Below are positions 1 through 11,084 of a stretch of 64,000 nucleotides of DNA, one piece after another. The stretch lies in assembly GCA_001724265.1 (NCBI GenBank), contig MEDY01000064.1, positions 1 through 64,000 of the forward strand, written 5' to 3'. Position 1 is the first letter of the stretch; each line of letters starts with the position of its first letter. A model generated the notes under the pieces. That model had not been told where the DNA came from. It made no database searches and saw only the letters and a list, made by a program, of their open reading frames with translations. Origin of the DNA: Rhizaria sp. SCN 62-66 (taxonomy: Eukaryota; Rhizaria, unplaced). Position numbers and translations under genes: made by a program.

Positions 1-178
1 CTACCGCCGCCGCACCTACCGCGCTCACGGCCGTATCAACAAGTACGAGTCCTCCCCCTCGCACATCGAGCTCTACCTCACTGCCAAGCCCCAGGCTGTT
101 GCCCGTGGCCAGCAGGAGGGCAAGGGCAAGAAGGTCGGCAAGAAGCTCACTTCTGGCGCTACCGTCTCCGCTCTCTAA
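1..178 (+). CDS. RPL17: 60S ribosomal protein uL22 (RPL17), C-terminal end
   Basis: The frame beginning at base 2 encodes 58 residues and ends in TAA at 176-178. It opens with [13 protein letters not shown], the hallmark C-terminal block of eukaryotic uL22 (RPL17), followed by a Ser-Ser-Pro-x-His-Ile-Glu motif and a lysine-rich tail. uL22 is a large-subunit ribosomal protein that lines the peptide exit tunnel. Only the 3' end is in the window; the start and most of the globular domain lie to the left. The eukaryotic extension, absent from bacterial L22, marks this as a cytosolic ribosomal protein and so the window as nuclear. The family call is secure. Confidence 0.93.
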   Translation, partial: YRRRTYRAHGRINKYESSPSHIELYLTAKPQAVARGQQEGKGKKVGKKLTSGATVSAL

Positions 179-1123
179 GTGCTTTATCGTAGTCGTAAAA
201 GTAGTGTAGTAAAATACATCTAATGCAGTTGCAAAATCATCCCTTTTCTCCCCTCTGAGCTGAGCTGACTGAGCCGACCGACCTGACCGAGCGCTGCTAT
301 GTTTAGTAACGCTCTCTCGCACTTACGCTCTCGCGATGCTGCTTGAAATACGATATCAATGCAATATATGACCGTCATGAAATGGTATTGTTGATGAATT
401 GAATGTGTATTTGGAATGGTTTCTTAATGTTATCAGAAAAAAAAGGATTGGATTGGTTGCTTAGAGAATGTACAGACAGCGCTGCGCTGCATAGCACGGG
501 GCGCGCAACGCGGCACACACAAACACAGCCCAGCGCTGCAGAGCAGAGCACGCACAGCAGCATAGCACGCCCAACAGCAGTGACAGCAGCCGCAGCAGCT
601 GTGAGCGACGATGTTGTGCGCGCGCAAGTGTGCACGTGCGCATCATGATGCGGTCGCGCGGTACGCGCAAGCGTCGTTTCGTTCCGTTTCGCTTTGTTTC
701 GCTTCGGCGGCGACACAGTGTACTGCGTGGTCACTCGTAACGCACCGCCGTGCCGACCGACTCGCCAGTGCAAGTGGGCGCAAGAGCTAGTGACGTGTAG
801 GAGGAGCGGAGTCATATCTTTACACTGCGGACGACACGACTGCAACACACAGTAGAACATGCAGGTTTGTTGAACTGCGACTGTCTTATTACGACTTACT
901 AGATAAAAAATAGCACTGCGCGACAGCACCGACATAGCTGTTGTCGCTGCTGCCGCACGTGTGACTTAAACTATCCAGATCAAATGTTATGATGAGTTAT
1001 GGTGATTATAATTTGTTTGAAGACTAAAGAGGTGCCCCGCAATAGCTCGCCAAGAGCGTTGCTGTTGCGCCGCATTGCGGGACACACGCTGCGTCGCGCT
1101 GCACGCGGTGCGGACTGCGGGCT
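179..1123. other. Convergent spacer between RPL17 and the AGC kinase
   Basis: This non-coding stretch holds the two 3' untranslated regions. It includes short low-complexity GC-rich tracts (CAG/CGC-rich around 470-670) and an AT-richer part near 960-1025. Reading frames here (for example 375-935 on the minus strand) are low-complexity, overlap other open frames and show no recognisable domain. I see no RNA gene or repeat array. Confidence 0.6.
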
Positions 1124-2887
1124 TTACTTGCCGAGGAAGCCGCCCTCTGCGCGGCGCGGGTCGTAGGTGAAGCCCTCGAAGGCCTCCTCGGGTCCGCCCA
1201 TGCCGGCGGCGAGCGCCGAGGCCGGCACGACGGAATCAACCACGGGCTCGGACGTGAAAGTGGGATCGTAGTTGGACGCGTCGTCCTTGCCCTGCACGCG
1301 CGGCTTGTACGCCACGTCGATCTCCTTGCGCATGAGGCGCTCCCAGTCGAAGCCGGCGTAGAAGGGATGCGCTTTGAGGTCCTCAACGTCGTTGAAGGAG
1401 CCCAGGCGCTTCTCGGGCGTGCGGTTCAGCAGCGCGACGATGATGCCCTTGCAGTGCTCCGAGAGGTAGTGCGGGAAGAGCAGCACGCCGCGCTGGATCT
1501 TGACGTACATCTCGTTCGGGTTCGCGTCGTAGAAGGGCGGGATGCCCACGGTCAGTTCGTAGAGCAGGATGCCCAGTGCCCACCAGTCGATGGCCTTGTC
1601 GTGGCCCACGTTGGCCACGATCTCGGGCGCCAGGTATTCAGGCGTGCCGCAGAACGTGTGGGCCTTGGCGCCAACCTCCATGTCCTTGCTGAGCCCGAAG
1701 TCGGTCAGGCAGACGTGGCCGTCCTTGTCGAGCAGGATGTTCTCCGGCTTCAGATCGCGGTACACGTAGCCCAGCGCGTGGAGGTGGCCCAGCGCCAGCG
1801 CGATCTCGGCGATGTAGATCTTGGCCACCGACTCGTCGAACTTGCGCACGTTCTTGAGGTGGAAGAAGAGCTCACCGCCCGTGTAGTAGTCGAGCACAAA
1901 GTAGAGCTTGTCCTTGCTCTGGAACGCGTAGCGCAGCGTCATGAGGAATGGGTGCTGCAGCGCCTCGAGGATCTGGCGCTCAGCCTTGGTGTGCTCGACT
2001 TGGTCGCGCGCCGCGATCGCGCCCTTCTTGAGAATCTTCATGGCGTAAATCTCGCCCGTTGCGCGGTGCCGCGCCTGCATCACCTTGCCGAAGGAGCCGC
2101 GGCCGACGACCTTAAGCAGCTCGAAGTCCTCGATGCGCACCTTGGTGCCTGCGCCGCCACGGCTGCCCACGCCCACGCCCGGCATCACCGTGATGCGGTC
2201 CGCCGCCTCGCCCTCGGGCGCGCTGTGGCCAAGCTCGTTCAGGTCGTCCTCGTCGTCGCCAGACTCGGCGCCGCCGCCGGCGTTGTTGCCAGTCTTGCCA
2301 CCGCTGACGCCGTGGCCGCTGCTGTCGGCGCCGCCGCGCTGCGCCATCTGCGCGCGGTCCTCCTGGTCCGAGTCCTCGAGCCCATCGGCGCCGCCCTGCA
2401 GTGCGAGTCGGCGGCGCAGCTCGGCCTCGCGCGACTGCTGGCGCGCCATCACGCGCGTCAGCGCCATCGACTTGAGGTCGGGCGCGTCGAGCAGCTTCAG
2501 CGGCAGCTTCTTGCCGCCCGTGACGGCCGCGAAGGTGCGCGCGAGGAAGCCCGCAATAGCCTGCTTCTGCGCGGACTTGTAGCGGTAGTCGTACTCGTCC
2601 TGCACGTGCACCACGAACTCCTCCGACGCGGAAGACATTGACAGCGCGAGCAGCGACGAGATGGAGATGCGGCGCTTGAGATTGTAGTTGTTGGGCAGCA
2701 GGTTGTACATGCCCTTGTCGGTGATGAGCAGAATGCGCGTCTGCTCCTTGTCCTTGCGGTTGATCTTGGTGATAAGGTCGGAGAAGATGATCACCTCGCC
2801 GGGGCCCTCCTTCTGCAGCAGCTTCTGCACAGCCACCACCTCGGACAGGCCCAGGTGGTCAGCGCGCTCGCTCGGGTCTACGCTCAT
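1124..2887 (-). CDS. AGC-family Ser/Thr protein kinase with N-terminal myosin TH1-like domain
   Basis: An intronless 587-residue protein ending in TAA. Residues about 10-120 resemble the myosin-I tail TH1 (PH-like, lipid-binding) domain, with a Leu-Leu-Ile-Thr-Asp-Lys-Gly-Met-Tyr strand and a Lys-Arg-Arg-Ile motif. An acidic, Gly-rich linker follows (about 150-250), then a complete kinase domain (about 255-512): glycine loop 262-267, ATP-binding Lys284, Glu303, Tyr-Arg-Asp at 376-378, Asp-Phe-Gly at 396-398, and an AGC activation segment with phosphorylatable Thr411 in Thr-Phe-Cys-Gly-Thr. The C-terminal tail carries the AGC hydrophobic motif Phe-Glu-Gly-Phe-Thr-Tyr at 570-575, so activation by a PDK1-like and a TORC2-like kinase is expected. 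The layout matches Akt/S6K/SGK relatives, with the TH1-like module in place of a PH domain for membrane recruitment (inference). All catalytic residues are intact. Confidence 0.9.
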   Translation of the reverse strand: MSVDPSERADHLGLSEVVAVQKLLQKEGPGEVIIFSDLITKINRKDKEQTRILLITDKGMYNLLPNNYNLKRRISISSLLALSMSSASEEFVVHVQDEYDYRYKSAQKQAIAGFLARTFAAVTGGKKLPLKLLDAPDLKSMALTRVMARQQSREAELRRRLALQGGADGLEDSDQEDRAQMAQRGGADSSGHGVSGGKTGNNAGGGAESGDDEDDLNELGHSAPEGEAADRITVMPGVGVGSRGGAGTKVRIEDFELLKVVGRGSFGKVMQARHRATGEIYAMKILKKGAIAARDQVEHTKAERQILEALQHPFLMTLRYAFQSKDKLYFVLDYYTGGELFFHLKNVRKFDESVAKIYIAEIALALGHLHALGYVYRDLKPENILLDKDGHVCLTDFGLSKDMEVGAKAHTFCGTPEYLAPEIVANVGHDKAIDWWALGILLYELTVGIPPFYDANPNEMYVKIQRGVLLFPHYLSEHCKGIIVALLNRTPEKRLGSFNDVEDLKAHPFYAGFDWERLMRKEIDVAYKPRVQGKDDASNYDPTFTSEPVVDSVVPASALAAGMGGPEEAFEGFTYDPRRAEGGFLGK

Positions 2888-3531
2888 GGCCCGGGGTCAC
2901 TGAGTCAGAACAAAAAAAGAACAAGAAAAGAGCAGGGGTATCGTGAGAAGGAAGAAACGGTTGTTAAACAGAGCAAACCAGGCGAGTATGCACAGTAAAG
3001 AGCAAGGAGGCAAGGTGGACGATGCATACGAAACGCCATGCATGTCATCGTTTTTGTCGGATACAAAGCCATGACAGGTGTTAGAGAGACATGGAGCGCG
3101 ACATCTGCTATAAAAGCGCATAATATACACAACTCATCGCGTTCATCGCACTAGACAAACGTATTTGAGACATAAAGGCTATTTCAAACGGAGCTTAAGA
3201 GACTGGTGGTGAGCTCTTGGGACTAACTTAGAGGCTCCTAAAGTACCGTGTCCGCGTCGACAATTGCCGTGAAATGCAAACGAAAGTAAACCCACTGCGT
3301 GATGTCCCAATACCCACTCATATAACACCCACCCAGCGTCGTTTTGACCACCTTTGGGCTCGGATACTGCCTGCTTTGAAGTCTCTCTCGTTCGTCCTTC
3401 TCACTCGTCACTGACCGTCACCGACTTTTTCAGAACCTCCGCACGCTCCTCCTCGCTTGAAGAGTGAAAAACGGACGTCATGACGGCTTCCGAGTTTTGA
3501 CTGAAGCGTCCTGATCTATTCGTTATTTACA
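2888..3531. promoter_or_regulatory. Divergent intergenic region (AGC kinase / transglutaminase-like gene)
   Basis: About 640 bases lie between two divergently transcribed start codons, so both promoters should be here. The DNA is AT-richer than the flanking genes. Pyrimidine-rich stretches near 3380-3460 precede the downstream start. I find no convincing TATA box or repeat. Small reading frames around 2897-3132 on the minus strand overlap each other and have no recognisable features. Confidence 0.5.
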
Positions 3532-6500
3532 ATGGTACGTATTTGAACAAGTATATCCTTTGTTTATTCACCGTTGATTTTAATTATACACTATGATTTG
3601 CCGTATTACATGCATGTATTCTCTCCGCCCTAACCACTCACAAACCACACTGCTTTTGTCCTGCCCGTGGTCCTCTGTCTCCACCATGTCACAGGGCTGT
3701 GGTTGCAGTAAGCCCGACGTGGAAGAACCCAAGGCGGTTCCGAAGCCCAAGGAGGACACGCGCGAGCGCGACCTGCTCTACGCACGCCTGTCGCCCGCCG
3801 TGGCGCGCAAGTACTACATCAAGCAGCTGGTCTCCGAGGCGGCACAGTACCCCAACCTGCTGCTCGACCTCGCGCGGCCGAACCTGCTCTTACAGGAGCT
3901 CACGGGGCTCGACGTGCTCGGTAATGACGAGCTCTGGCATTGGCTGCCCGCTGCGCTCGCGTTGCGTGTGTCCGACATCACACAATGCTCCACCGCCGGC
4001 CCCGTCCCGGCGGCCTTCCCACGCGCATGGCGCCGCGCCATCTCGGCCAACGCGCTGCCCTTCCCCGTCTGGTCCGCCAACGACCGCGCGGACCTGCTGC
4101 GCCCGCTTGTGACCAAGGCCGCGGACGAGGTTGTGCGCCGCGGCGGTACGGGCCCTGGCGCTCAGGCGCAGGCCTTCGAGCTGCCCCACTTCCTCGCACT
4201 GCTCGCACGCTTCGCGCAGTCTCCGCGCGCGCGGGCGCAGGCGCGCGCCGTCGCCGCCTACGACGCCTGGCTTGCCGAGCGTCTGGTGCAGTTGGGCGCG
4301 GCCAAGGTGTTCGACATCCCGCCCGCGACGGGCTACGGCAACCGGCCGCCCGTGGCCTCTGCCGCCGCCGCCGCCGCCGCCTCCGGCTCCTCCGGCAGCA
4401 ACGGCAGCGGCAACGGCAATGGCGGCAGCAACAAGATGGTGCCGCGGCCCGCGGGCGGTGCCGCCGTGGCCCCAGCGCCCCCCGCGACCACCGCCGCGGC
4501 CGGCGCCAGCAACACGAGCAACGGGGCCAACGGCGCCGCCCCAGCGTCCGAGACCGACTCGTCCGCTGCTGCGGCGACCGGCGCCGCCGCTGCGACGGGC
4601 GAGCTGGTGTCGAAGCTGCAGGCGGCGTGCGCGCGCGGCGACTGGGACGCGCTGTACCTGCTGCTGCCGTCGCACGCGTCGCGCCTGCTGTCCGCGCCCG
4701 TCTTCTCCCGCATTCTCTCCTCGCTGGGCGAGGTCGAGTCCGCCGACGTGGTCTCCGTGGCGCTGTCGGCGAGCGAGCCCGAGCGTGAGCGCGCGCTGGC
4801 GGCCACGGCCACGGTCGCGCACTGCGTCACGCTGCGCTCGCGCGTGCTGCTGACGACCTACACCACAGTGCTCGCGCTCATCACCGACGCCGCGGGCGCG
4901 CCTCTCGGCTTCGCCTTCCCCGCGCTCGTCGGCAAGCAGGAAGAGCCCGTGCCACGCGCCGTGGCCGCCGCCGCGTCCGCCACGGGGGGCGCCGCGCGCC
5001 GCTTTGGGCTGGTGCCGCGTCTGGGCGAGGTGGCTTCGCACCACCGCCGGCTGACGTACTCCGTACCGGCCGGCGAGTCTGTCGTCGTGGGCTGTCTGCT
5101 GCCCGCGCCCAGCGCCGCGCAGTCGCTCGACTCGGTCAGCCTCGTCTGCTCGGACACGCGCTTCCGCTCGCTGACGCTGCCCGATCTTGCGCCGCACGCG
5201 GCCGGCGGCAGCGGCGCGTGCCTGCTCTTCGCGCGCGGGCCCTGCTCCGTCGCGCTCACGCTGCAGTACACGCACGTGCCGCACCAGCTCGTCTACGCCT
5301 CGGCCGACGCGCTCGCCGCCGCGGGCGCGCTGGCAGACCCCGGGGCCGCCGCGCTCACCGCCGCGCCCCCGCGCTTCGCGCACACGTTTGCGCACGCGCG
5401 GCCGCTGCCAGGCCAGCAGTCCGCCGCCTTCGCGGGCTGGCTGCGCGGGGCCGGCCAGCAGAGCCTGTCGCCCTCGGCGCCCGCCGAGACCGTGGTAGCG
5501 ACCGCGCGCGCAGTGTTTCTGCACATGTGCGGCACGCTCTACGCGCACCCGCTGGCGCCCGCCGCGGATCACGTGGGCACGCTCGTGTGCGGGGAGCACC
5601 TCCCCACGCCGCGCGGCGACGACGACGAAGACCACAAGGCTCTCGTCATCGCGCCCGCCGCCGCCGCCGCAGCGGTTGCTGAGAACAACAACAATAACAA
5701 CAACAACTCGTCTTCTCTCTCCCCTGTCGCTGCCTCTGAAAGCAACAGCGCCGCTCCGGCTGCTGCTGCTGCTCCTGCTGCTGCCCCTGCTGCCGCGTCA
5801 TCTAGTGCTGCTTCTGCGTTCAGCACCGGCTCCGCTGCTGCGGGCGAGCGCGAGGTTTGGGCGCAGCGCGTGGGCGGGCGCGTGCCGGTGCGGCCTGAGG
5901 CGCTGCCGACCATCTACGCGGCGGCTCTGCGCGCGCTCAACGTGCCCGCGCGCCTGGCCACGGGCTGGGGCTACACGCTCGTGCAGTTCTTCGTGCCCGG
6001 CGTGGGCTGGCCTTCGGTCGACGCCGCGCTGCTGCAGCCCGCGCTGTGGGGCTCGACGCACCCCGCTGACCCGCTGGGCGCGCTGGGGCCCGCGCCGCTG
6101 CTCGACCTGGCGCTGCTCGTGGCAGACTCGGACGAGGGCGCGCTGCAGCTGGCGCAGGCGCGCGAGGCCAACGAGCTCTTCCTCACCATGGTCCACGCGC
6201 TGGGCTCCGTCGACGAGGTCTTCGCAGACCTGCTAGCGCCCGAGCTGCAGGCCGCGCTGGGCTCCGTCGCCGCGTCGCCGCTCGCGAGCGCCACGCCGCG
6301 CGCCGCGGGCCGCTTCCTGACCGAGGAGGCGGCCGTGCGTGTGCACCCCAGCGGCGATCGCGCCGTGGTGCGCGTGCCCTGTGCCGCGGGCGGCAACGTC
6401 TACGTGTGGACTCTGCGCTGGGCCAACTCGCTCATCACAGAGCTCAAACTCCAGGTCCTGCAGGCCGCTCACATCGCCGCGACTGACAAGCGGTACCTCG

Positions 6501-7192
6501 AGTCGCAGCAGCAGCAGCAGGCACAGACGCAGCAGCAGAAGGGCGGCGCCAAGTCCGCGGCCGCGCAGGGCCAGCCCGGCGGCGCCCCCGCGGCCGCCGC
6601 GTCCTCGGGGCTTTACTCGCAGCACGGGCTCATGATCTCCCCGCGCGCCAGCGGCAGCATGGGCCCCGGCGCCGCAGCCGAGGCAGACGCGGGCGCGGCC
6701 TCCGCCGGCGCGGGCGGCGCGAGCGGCAGCGAGTTCGAGCTTAAGTTCCACGGCACGCCCGGGCGCGCGTTCCCGGTGCCGCAGTGGGACCTGGAGCTGG
6801 CGGCGCTGCGGCTGTGGCGCGAGCGCGTGCTCGAGCAGTCGCTGCCGTACAACTGGATCACCGCGGCCGCGCGCGACGCGGGCGCCGTGAGCGACGCGAC
6901 GGCTGAGGCCACGGCGCGCCCGCCCGCGCCCGTCTTCCCCAAGGTTTTCCACCGCTCCGGAGGCCTCATCTGCTGGCGCCTCTCCGGCGGCGCTGCCGAG
7001 GCCGAGGCCGGGTCCGGGGCTGCCGGTGGCGCGGGCGCTGACGCGTCGGTGCAGCAGCAGGCGCAGCAGGCGCAGCAGGGCCGCGGGCAGTGGACGGAGG
7101 AGGACCTGGAGGAGGCGCCGGGCCGCGTCGAGCCTATGCCGCGCCGCTACCTCAGTGACCACGTTCCCGCCGCGCCCGTCATTAACGGCTGA
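3532..7192 (+). CDS. Transglutaminase-like protein, probably N-myristoylated, catalytically degenerate
   Basis: Two exons: the start codon alone at 3532-3534, an intron at 3535-3694 (GTACGT...CACAG), and a long exon 3695-7192 ending in TGA; 1166 residues. Splicing joins ATG to GGC and gives Met-Gly-Cys-Gly-Cys-Ser-Lys, a classic N-myristoylation signal with adjacent palmitoylatable cysteines. Residues about 600-800 resemble a transglutaminase-like core (Leu-Asn-Val-Pro-Ala-Arg, then Val-Pro-Gly-Val-Gly-Trp and Val-Asp), interrupted by an Ala/Asn/Ser low-complexity insert. The position of the catalytic Cys is occupied by another residue and the catalytic His position by Tyr; only the Asp remains, so activity is doubtful. 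Further Ala/Gly/Ser-rich tracts lie at about 220-310 and 930-1020. A membrane-attached scaffold is a fair guess, but the function is not established. Confidence 0.72.
3535..3694 (+). other. Intron placed directly after the start codon
   Basis: The donor GTACGT follows ATG at 3532-3534 with no intervening base, and the acceptor CACAG precedes GGC TGT GGT. Unspliced, the first ATG would give only Met-Val-Arg-Ile before a TGA. The intron itself contains an in-frame ATG at 3686 with a good context (CCACC upstream) that would add Met-Ser-Gln before the same Gly-Cys-Gly-Cys sequence. Splicing therefore decides whether glycine becomes residue 2. Confidence 0.7.
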
Positions 7193-7734
7193 GCTGCAGG
7201 CGCAGCTCAATGGACTGAGCGACTGAGCAACATACTAGGGCCGCGTTACGTTACATAGAACACAACTTGCGGGCCGCGAGTGGTGATTATCACTGAAAAC
7301 TTATCTCATTATTCAGATTGCGAGTAATACAAATAACAATGAGTTAATTTCGGAATAAATCCGTGTCATTTTGTATTTGTATTGTTTCTTTTTAAGCTTG
7401 GTTATTCAGCGTTTCACTGATATTTTCAGATCTACGACTCGTTTGTTTGCTGTGACATCATTGACGATGGACGTCACACAGAACGCTGTTGTGACGGCGC
7501 CCGCTCCACGCAGGCGCACTCACAGCAGCGCATTGCTCATACGCGCATTCGTTGCGCACTCTATCACTACGTTACTATTTCCAACTGGACAGGAGCCGTA
7601 TTCAAGCAGACTCATCGCCGTCGTCGTGGTCAGCGAGATTGCAATTATCGTTACTCTCGCTCTCGATCTCGCACTCCTGGTTGGCCTTGGTTTTAGCCTT
7701 GCCGCGCGGGGCACGCGCCGCCCGACCGAGTGTC
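7193..7734. other. Convergent spacer between transglutaminase-like gene and CAP-G
   Basis: AT-rich 3' flanks of both neighbours. A frame at 7371-7805 on the plus strand overlaps the CAP-G 3' end and has no recognisable domain, so I do not call it. I see no RNA gene or repeat. Confidence 0.55.
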
Positions 7735-10700
7735 TCAGTTGGCGCGTGCGCTCCTGGCACCGCGGCCGCGTTTGGTCTCGCCGGCATCGGCGTCGGCCGC
7801 CTTGAGCGCCTCAGCCATCTGCTCGACCTCCGCGGCCGCGGCCTCCTGGCGGGACTCCACGGCGGCGTCAAGCCAGCCGCCCAGCGCCTTGCCGGGGCCC
7901 TCGGCACGGGCGGCCGCGGCGACGTCGGCGGCCAGCTCGTCCGCCGCGGCCGCGGCCACGGGCGCCGCCTTGAGCGCGCGCACCAGCAGCCCGCGGCTCA
8001 TGGCTGTGCGCGCGGCGGCGTCGACGCCCGCGGCGCGGCACGCGGCGGCCACGGCGGGCGTCGCGGCGGCCGCGGCCGCGGGGCCGCGCGCGCAAGGGCG
8101 GCCGCGACGCTGGGCGCGGTGGGCTGGAGGGCCTGCGCGGCGAGCGCGACCTCGGCAGCCAGCACGGCCAGCGGCGTCACGGCCGCGGCGGGCGTGCCCG
8201 CGAGGGCCAGGTTGTAGTGCGACTTGGCGAAGACGACGGCGCCGGCGGGGCGCGCGGGCAGCGTGTTGCGCACGGCGGGCGCCGCAGTGCGGTCCGCGAC
8301 CAGGTGCAGCAGCAGCTGCAGCGCCTGCGTCAGCCGCGCGGGCGCCTCGGCCGCGGCGCCGGCGTCGGCGTCCGAGACGGAGGCCGCGACGAGGGGCAGT
8401 ACGCTGTGCGCGAGCATTGCGGCGTGGTCCGACGCGCCCACGCCGCGCGGGTTGCTCCACAGCGCGGCCGCGGCGTCGGTGTCGGCGGCCGCAATGGAGT
8501 CGCTCGTGACGGCGCCCGCGGGCAGCGCCTGCGGGGACGCGTAGGCCGCGAAGAAGACCGTCAGCGCCTGCTTGCGCTTCGAGTCCCAGCTGTTGGCGCT
8601 GATGTTTGCAGTGTTATCCGAGCTGCTGCTGCTACTGTTGTGCATGAGCGCGAGGAGACGGCCGAGCAGACGCGCGGTGTCCGCGGCGGGCACGCGGTCG
8701 TAGAGTAGCGTCTTGCACAGCGCCTCGGTGGCCGCGAAAGACAGCTCCGCGGCCGCGGCCGGTGCGGCGACGGCGGCCAGCAGGAAGTCCGGCGCGAGCC
8801 TCAGGTCGCGCGGGGCGGCGGCGGCCGCGGCGGCCACGGCGGCCAGCGGGGGCGCGAAGGCCCACTCCTCGAGCAGGACAAGCGCGGCGCTGAACTCGGC
8901 CTCGCTGAGCCGGCCCTGTTGCTGCGGCTGGCCCTCGGTGTTGGCTTCGACCCCGTCCGCGGCGTCCAGGGGCGCGAGGCCGGTGAAGGCGAGCAGCACG
9001 TCGCCGACGGCGCGCACCGCGGCCGCGGCAACGGGCGCAACGGGCGAGCGCGCGGCGGCGACGAGCTCCGCGAGGTGCGTTTTGACTCGCGCGGCGTCGT
9101 TGTCGACGAGCACGTGCAGCCCCAGCGCCTGGACCGCGGCCGCCTCGACGGCCACGGAGCGGAAGCCCAGCGCGCCCGCCAGCACGGGCCGCACGGCCTG
9201 CGCCAGCAGCGTGCCCAGCGCGGGCTGCGTCGCCGCCGCGGCGCCGCGCGCGTGCGCGAAGACGTCCCGCGCGACGTCGAGCAGCCGCAGCCAGCACGCC
9301 TCCTCGAAGCCGCTCTGCTCGCGCAGCTCCGCCTGCGCCGCCGCGGCGGCCGCGGCGTCGCCCGCCTTGGCCGCGGCGGCGGCGCGCGCGGCCGTCTCGC
9401 CGCGGACCGCGCGCTCAGCTTCGAGCGCGGGGTGGCCCCCGGGCGCGAGCGTCGCCAACACCGACTCGACGACCTGCCCCAGGCACTCGACGATGGCCGA
9501 GGAGGAGGTCATGCGCTCCGCGAAGCGCGCGTGCGCCAGCGCGTGCGCCTGCGCGATGCGACCTGCGCGGCCCGAGCCCGCAGCGGCGCCCGCAGCCGCG
9601 GCAGCCTCGCGGCGGCGCGCGAGCGCGGCTTCCCAGGCGCGGTAGCCCGCATCGGCGGCGTCGACGGGCAGCACGCAGCGCAGCGCCGCGATGACGAGCG
9701 CGACCGTGTCCGCGGGCAGCGTGAGGTCTTCGAGCAAGTCCAGTAGGAAGTCGCGTGCGCGCGCCACGCCCGCGGCCTCCTGCGCGTCGGCGTGCGCCAT
9801 CCCGCGCAGCAGCTGGTGCAGCACGTAGCTGTCCGCGGCGGCGGCCGCCGCGGCGGCGGGGCCCGCGGCGGGGTCAGCGGCGCGGAGCCGCAGGTAGACC
9901 TCCGTGAGCGTGTCGCAGAAGGCGCGCGTGGAGGGCAAGAGGTCATCGGCCCAGGCGGCGTCGCGGTGGCGCGCGCACTCGGTCGCGCTGCGGTGGCCCA
10001 CGGCGCCGCGGCCGTGCGCCAGATCCAGCAGCACACGCCACAGCAGGGCGCGGCCGGGGGTCAGCGTGGCGGCCGCGCAGGGCAGCCCCAGCGCGGCGCG
10101 CTTGAGCAGGCGCGCGCAGGCAAGGTGCGCGACCACGGCCTCGGCGTCGGCGGCCGCGGCGACGGGGCCCAGCGCGTCAGCCAGCGCCGCCGCGTCGTCG
10201 TTGAGCTGCGACAGCCAGTCGGACAGCAGGTGCGTGGTCGCGGCCACCACGGACGCGTCGCGGTCTGACACGCCCGCACGTAGCACGGCCGCGAGCGCGG
10301 GCGCGCCAAGCGCGGGCAGCAGCAGCGGGAGCTGCGCACGCAGCGTGGCGAAGCAGAGCTTGCGTACAGCGGGAGCGACATCGCGCGCGTGGCGCACCAG
10401 CAGCGGCAGCGCGGCGGGGTCGCGGCCGACGACGGCGACCACGGCGCAGCGCACGTCGGCCGCGGCGTCGGCCTCGAGCAGCGCGACGAGGCGCGCCGCG
10501 ACGGGCTCGCTGTCCTTGAGGCGGCGCAGCGCCTTGACGGCGGCTGCGCGGACCTCGGCGGCCGCGTCGTCGGTGCGCACCAGCAGCGCGGCCTCGATGC
10601 CGTCGTAAACGTCGTCGTCAATCTCGGCGTCCTCGGGCAGCGCGTGCAGCGCGCGCCCGATGAGCTGGCACGCGTGCGCGCGCGTGGCCTTGTCCGAGGC

Positions 10701-11084
10701 GGCCGTCTTGGCGAGCAAGTGCTTGAAGCACCAGGAGCGAGCCTCGTTGGTCTTAGTCTCGTCGGGCGACGCGCGCGCGACGAAGGTTGACACCGCGGTT
10801 GCAATCGAGTCAAATGAGTCGCTCTTCTTGCCGTCAGCGGCCAGCACAAGCGCGAGCGCGTTCTAGAGCGCGGTCAGGAGCTCCTCGGGCGCCTCGGCGT
10901 AGAGGCGGCACAACACAGGCACGGCCTGTGTGTAGCCGAGGGGGTCGCGCTGGCACGCGGAGAGCGCGGAGACAACCTCAACCACCACGGAAGACGGGGT
11001 GAACTCCTCTGCGGCATCGGGAGCTGGCTCAGCTGCAGCAGCCGGCGGCTTCGCGGCAGCTCGGGCACGAGAAACGCGACTCAT
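7735..11084 (-). CDS. NCAPG: Condensin complex subunit 3 (CAP-G/Ycg1), with one in-frame TAG and a probable frameshift
   Basis: The HEAT-repeat subunit of condensin I, which compacts mitotic chromosomes with the SMC2/SMC4 ATPases. The match to CAP-G is clear in the N-terminal half: an Asp-Asp-Asp-Val-Tyr-Asp segment followed by Ala-x-x-Ala-Leu-x-Arg-Leu HEAT helices, and later Ala-Val-Arg-Lys-Leu and a Ser-Asp-Arg-Asp-Ala stretch. Translation starts at ATG 11084, meets an in-frame TAG at 10863-10865 (residue 74), and continues through the conserved region; no ATG follows until about 270 codons downstream. Near 8080-8083 the frame changes: one extra base in a GGGG run would join it to a helical, Ala-rich C-terminus ending in TGA at 7735-7737 (about 1116 residues). 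Without that correction the protein ends at 7998 with an uncharacteristic Pro/Arg tail. A base missing from the assembly is the likelier cause. Confidence 0.82.
10863..10865 (-). other. In-frame TAG read as sense (CAP-G codon 74)
   Basis: The codons on both sides are in one frame and belong to one conserved CAP-G N-terminal region (…Leu-Thr-Ala-Leu, TAG, Asn-Ala-Leu-Ala-Leu…). No in-frame ATG lies between the TAG and the HEAT repeats. Glutamine is compatible with the position. Confidence 0.75.

Noticed and set aside
375-935. 186-codon minus-strand frame between RPL17 and the kinase
   Set aside because: It begins without a true ATG, overlaps three other open frames, is low-complexity, and lies in the 3' flanks of convergent genes.
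1367-2641. 424-codon open frame opposite the AGC kinase
   Set aside because: It mirrors the GC-rich codons of the kinase on the other strand. Its translation is repetitive Val/Leu/Arg/Ala without any domain. Similar mirror frames accompany every GC-rich gene here (for example 17524-19299 and 59266-61146) and are not genes.
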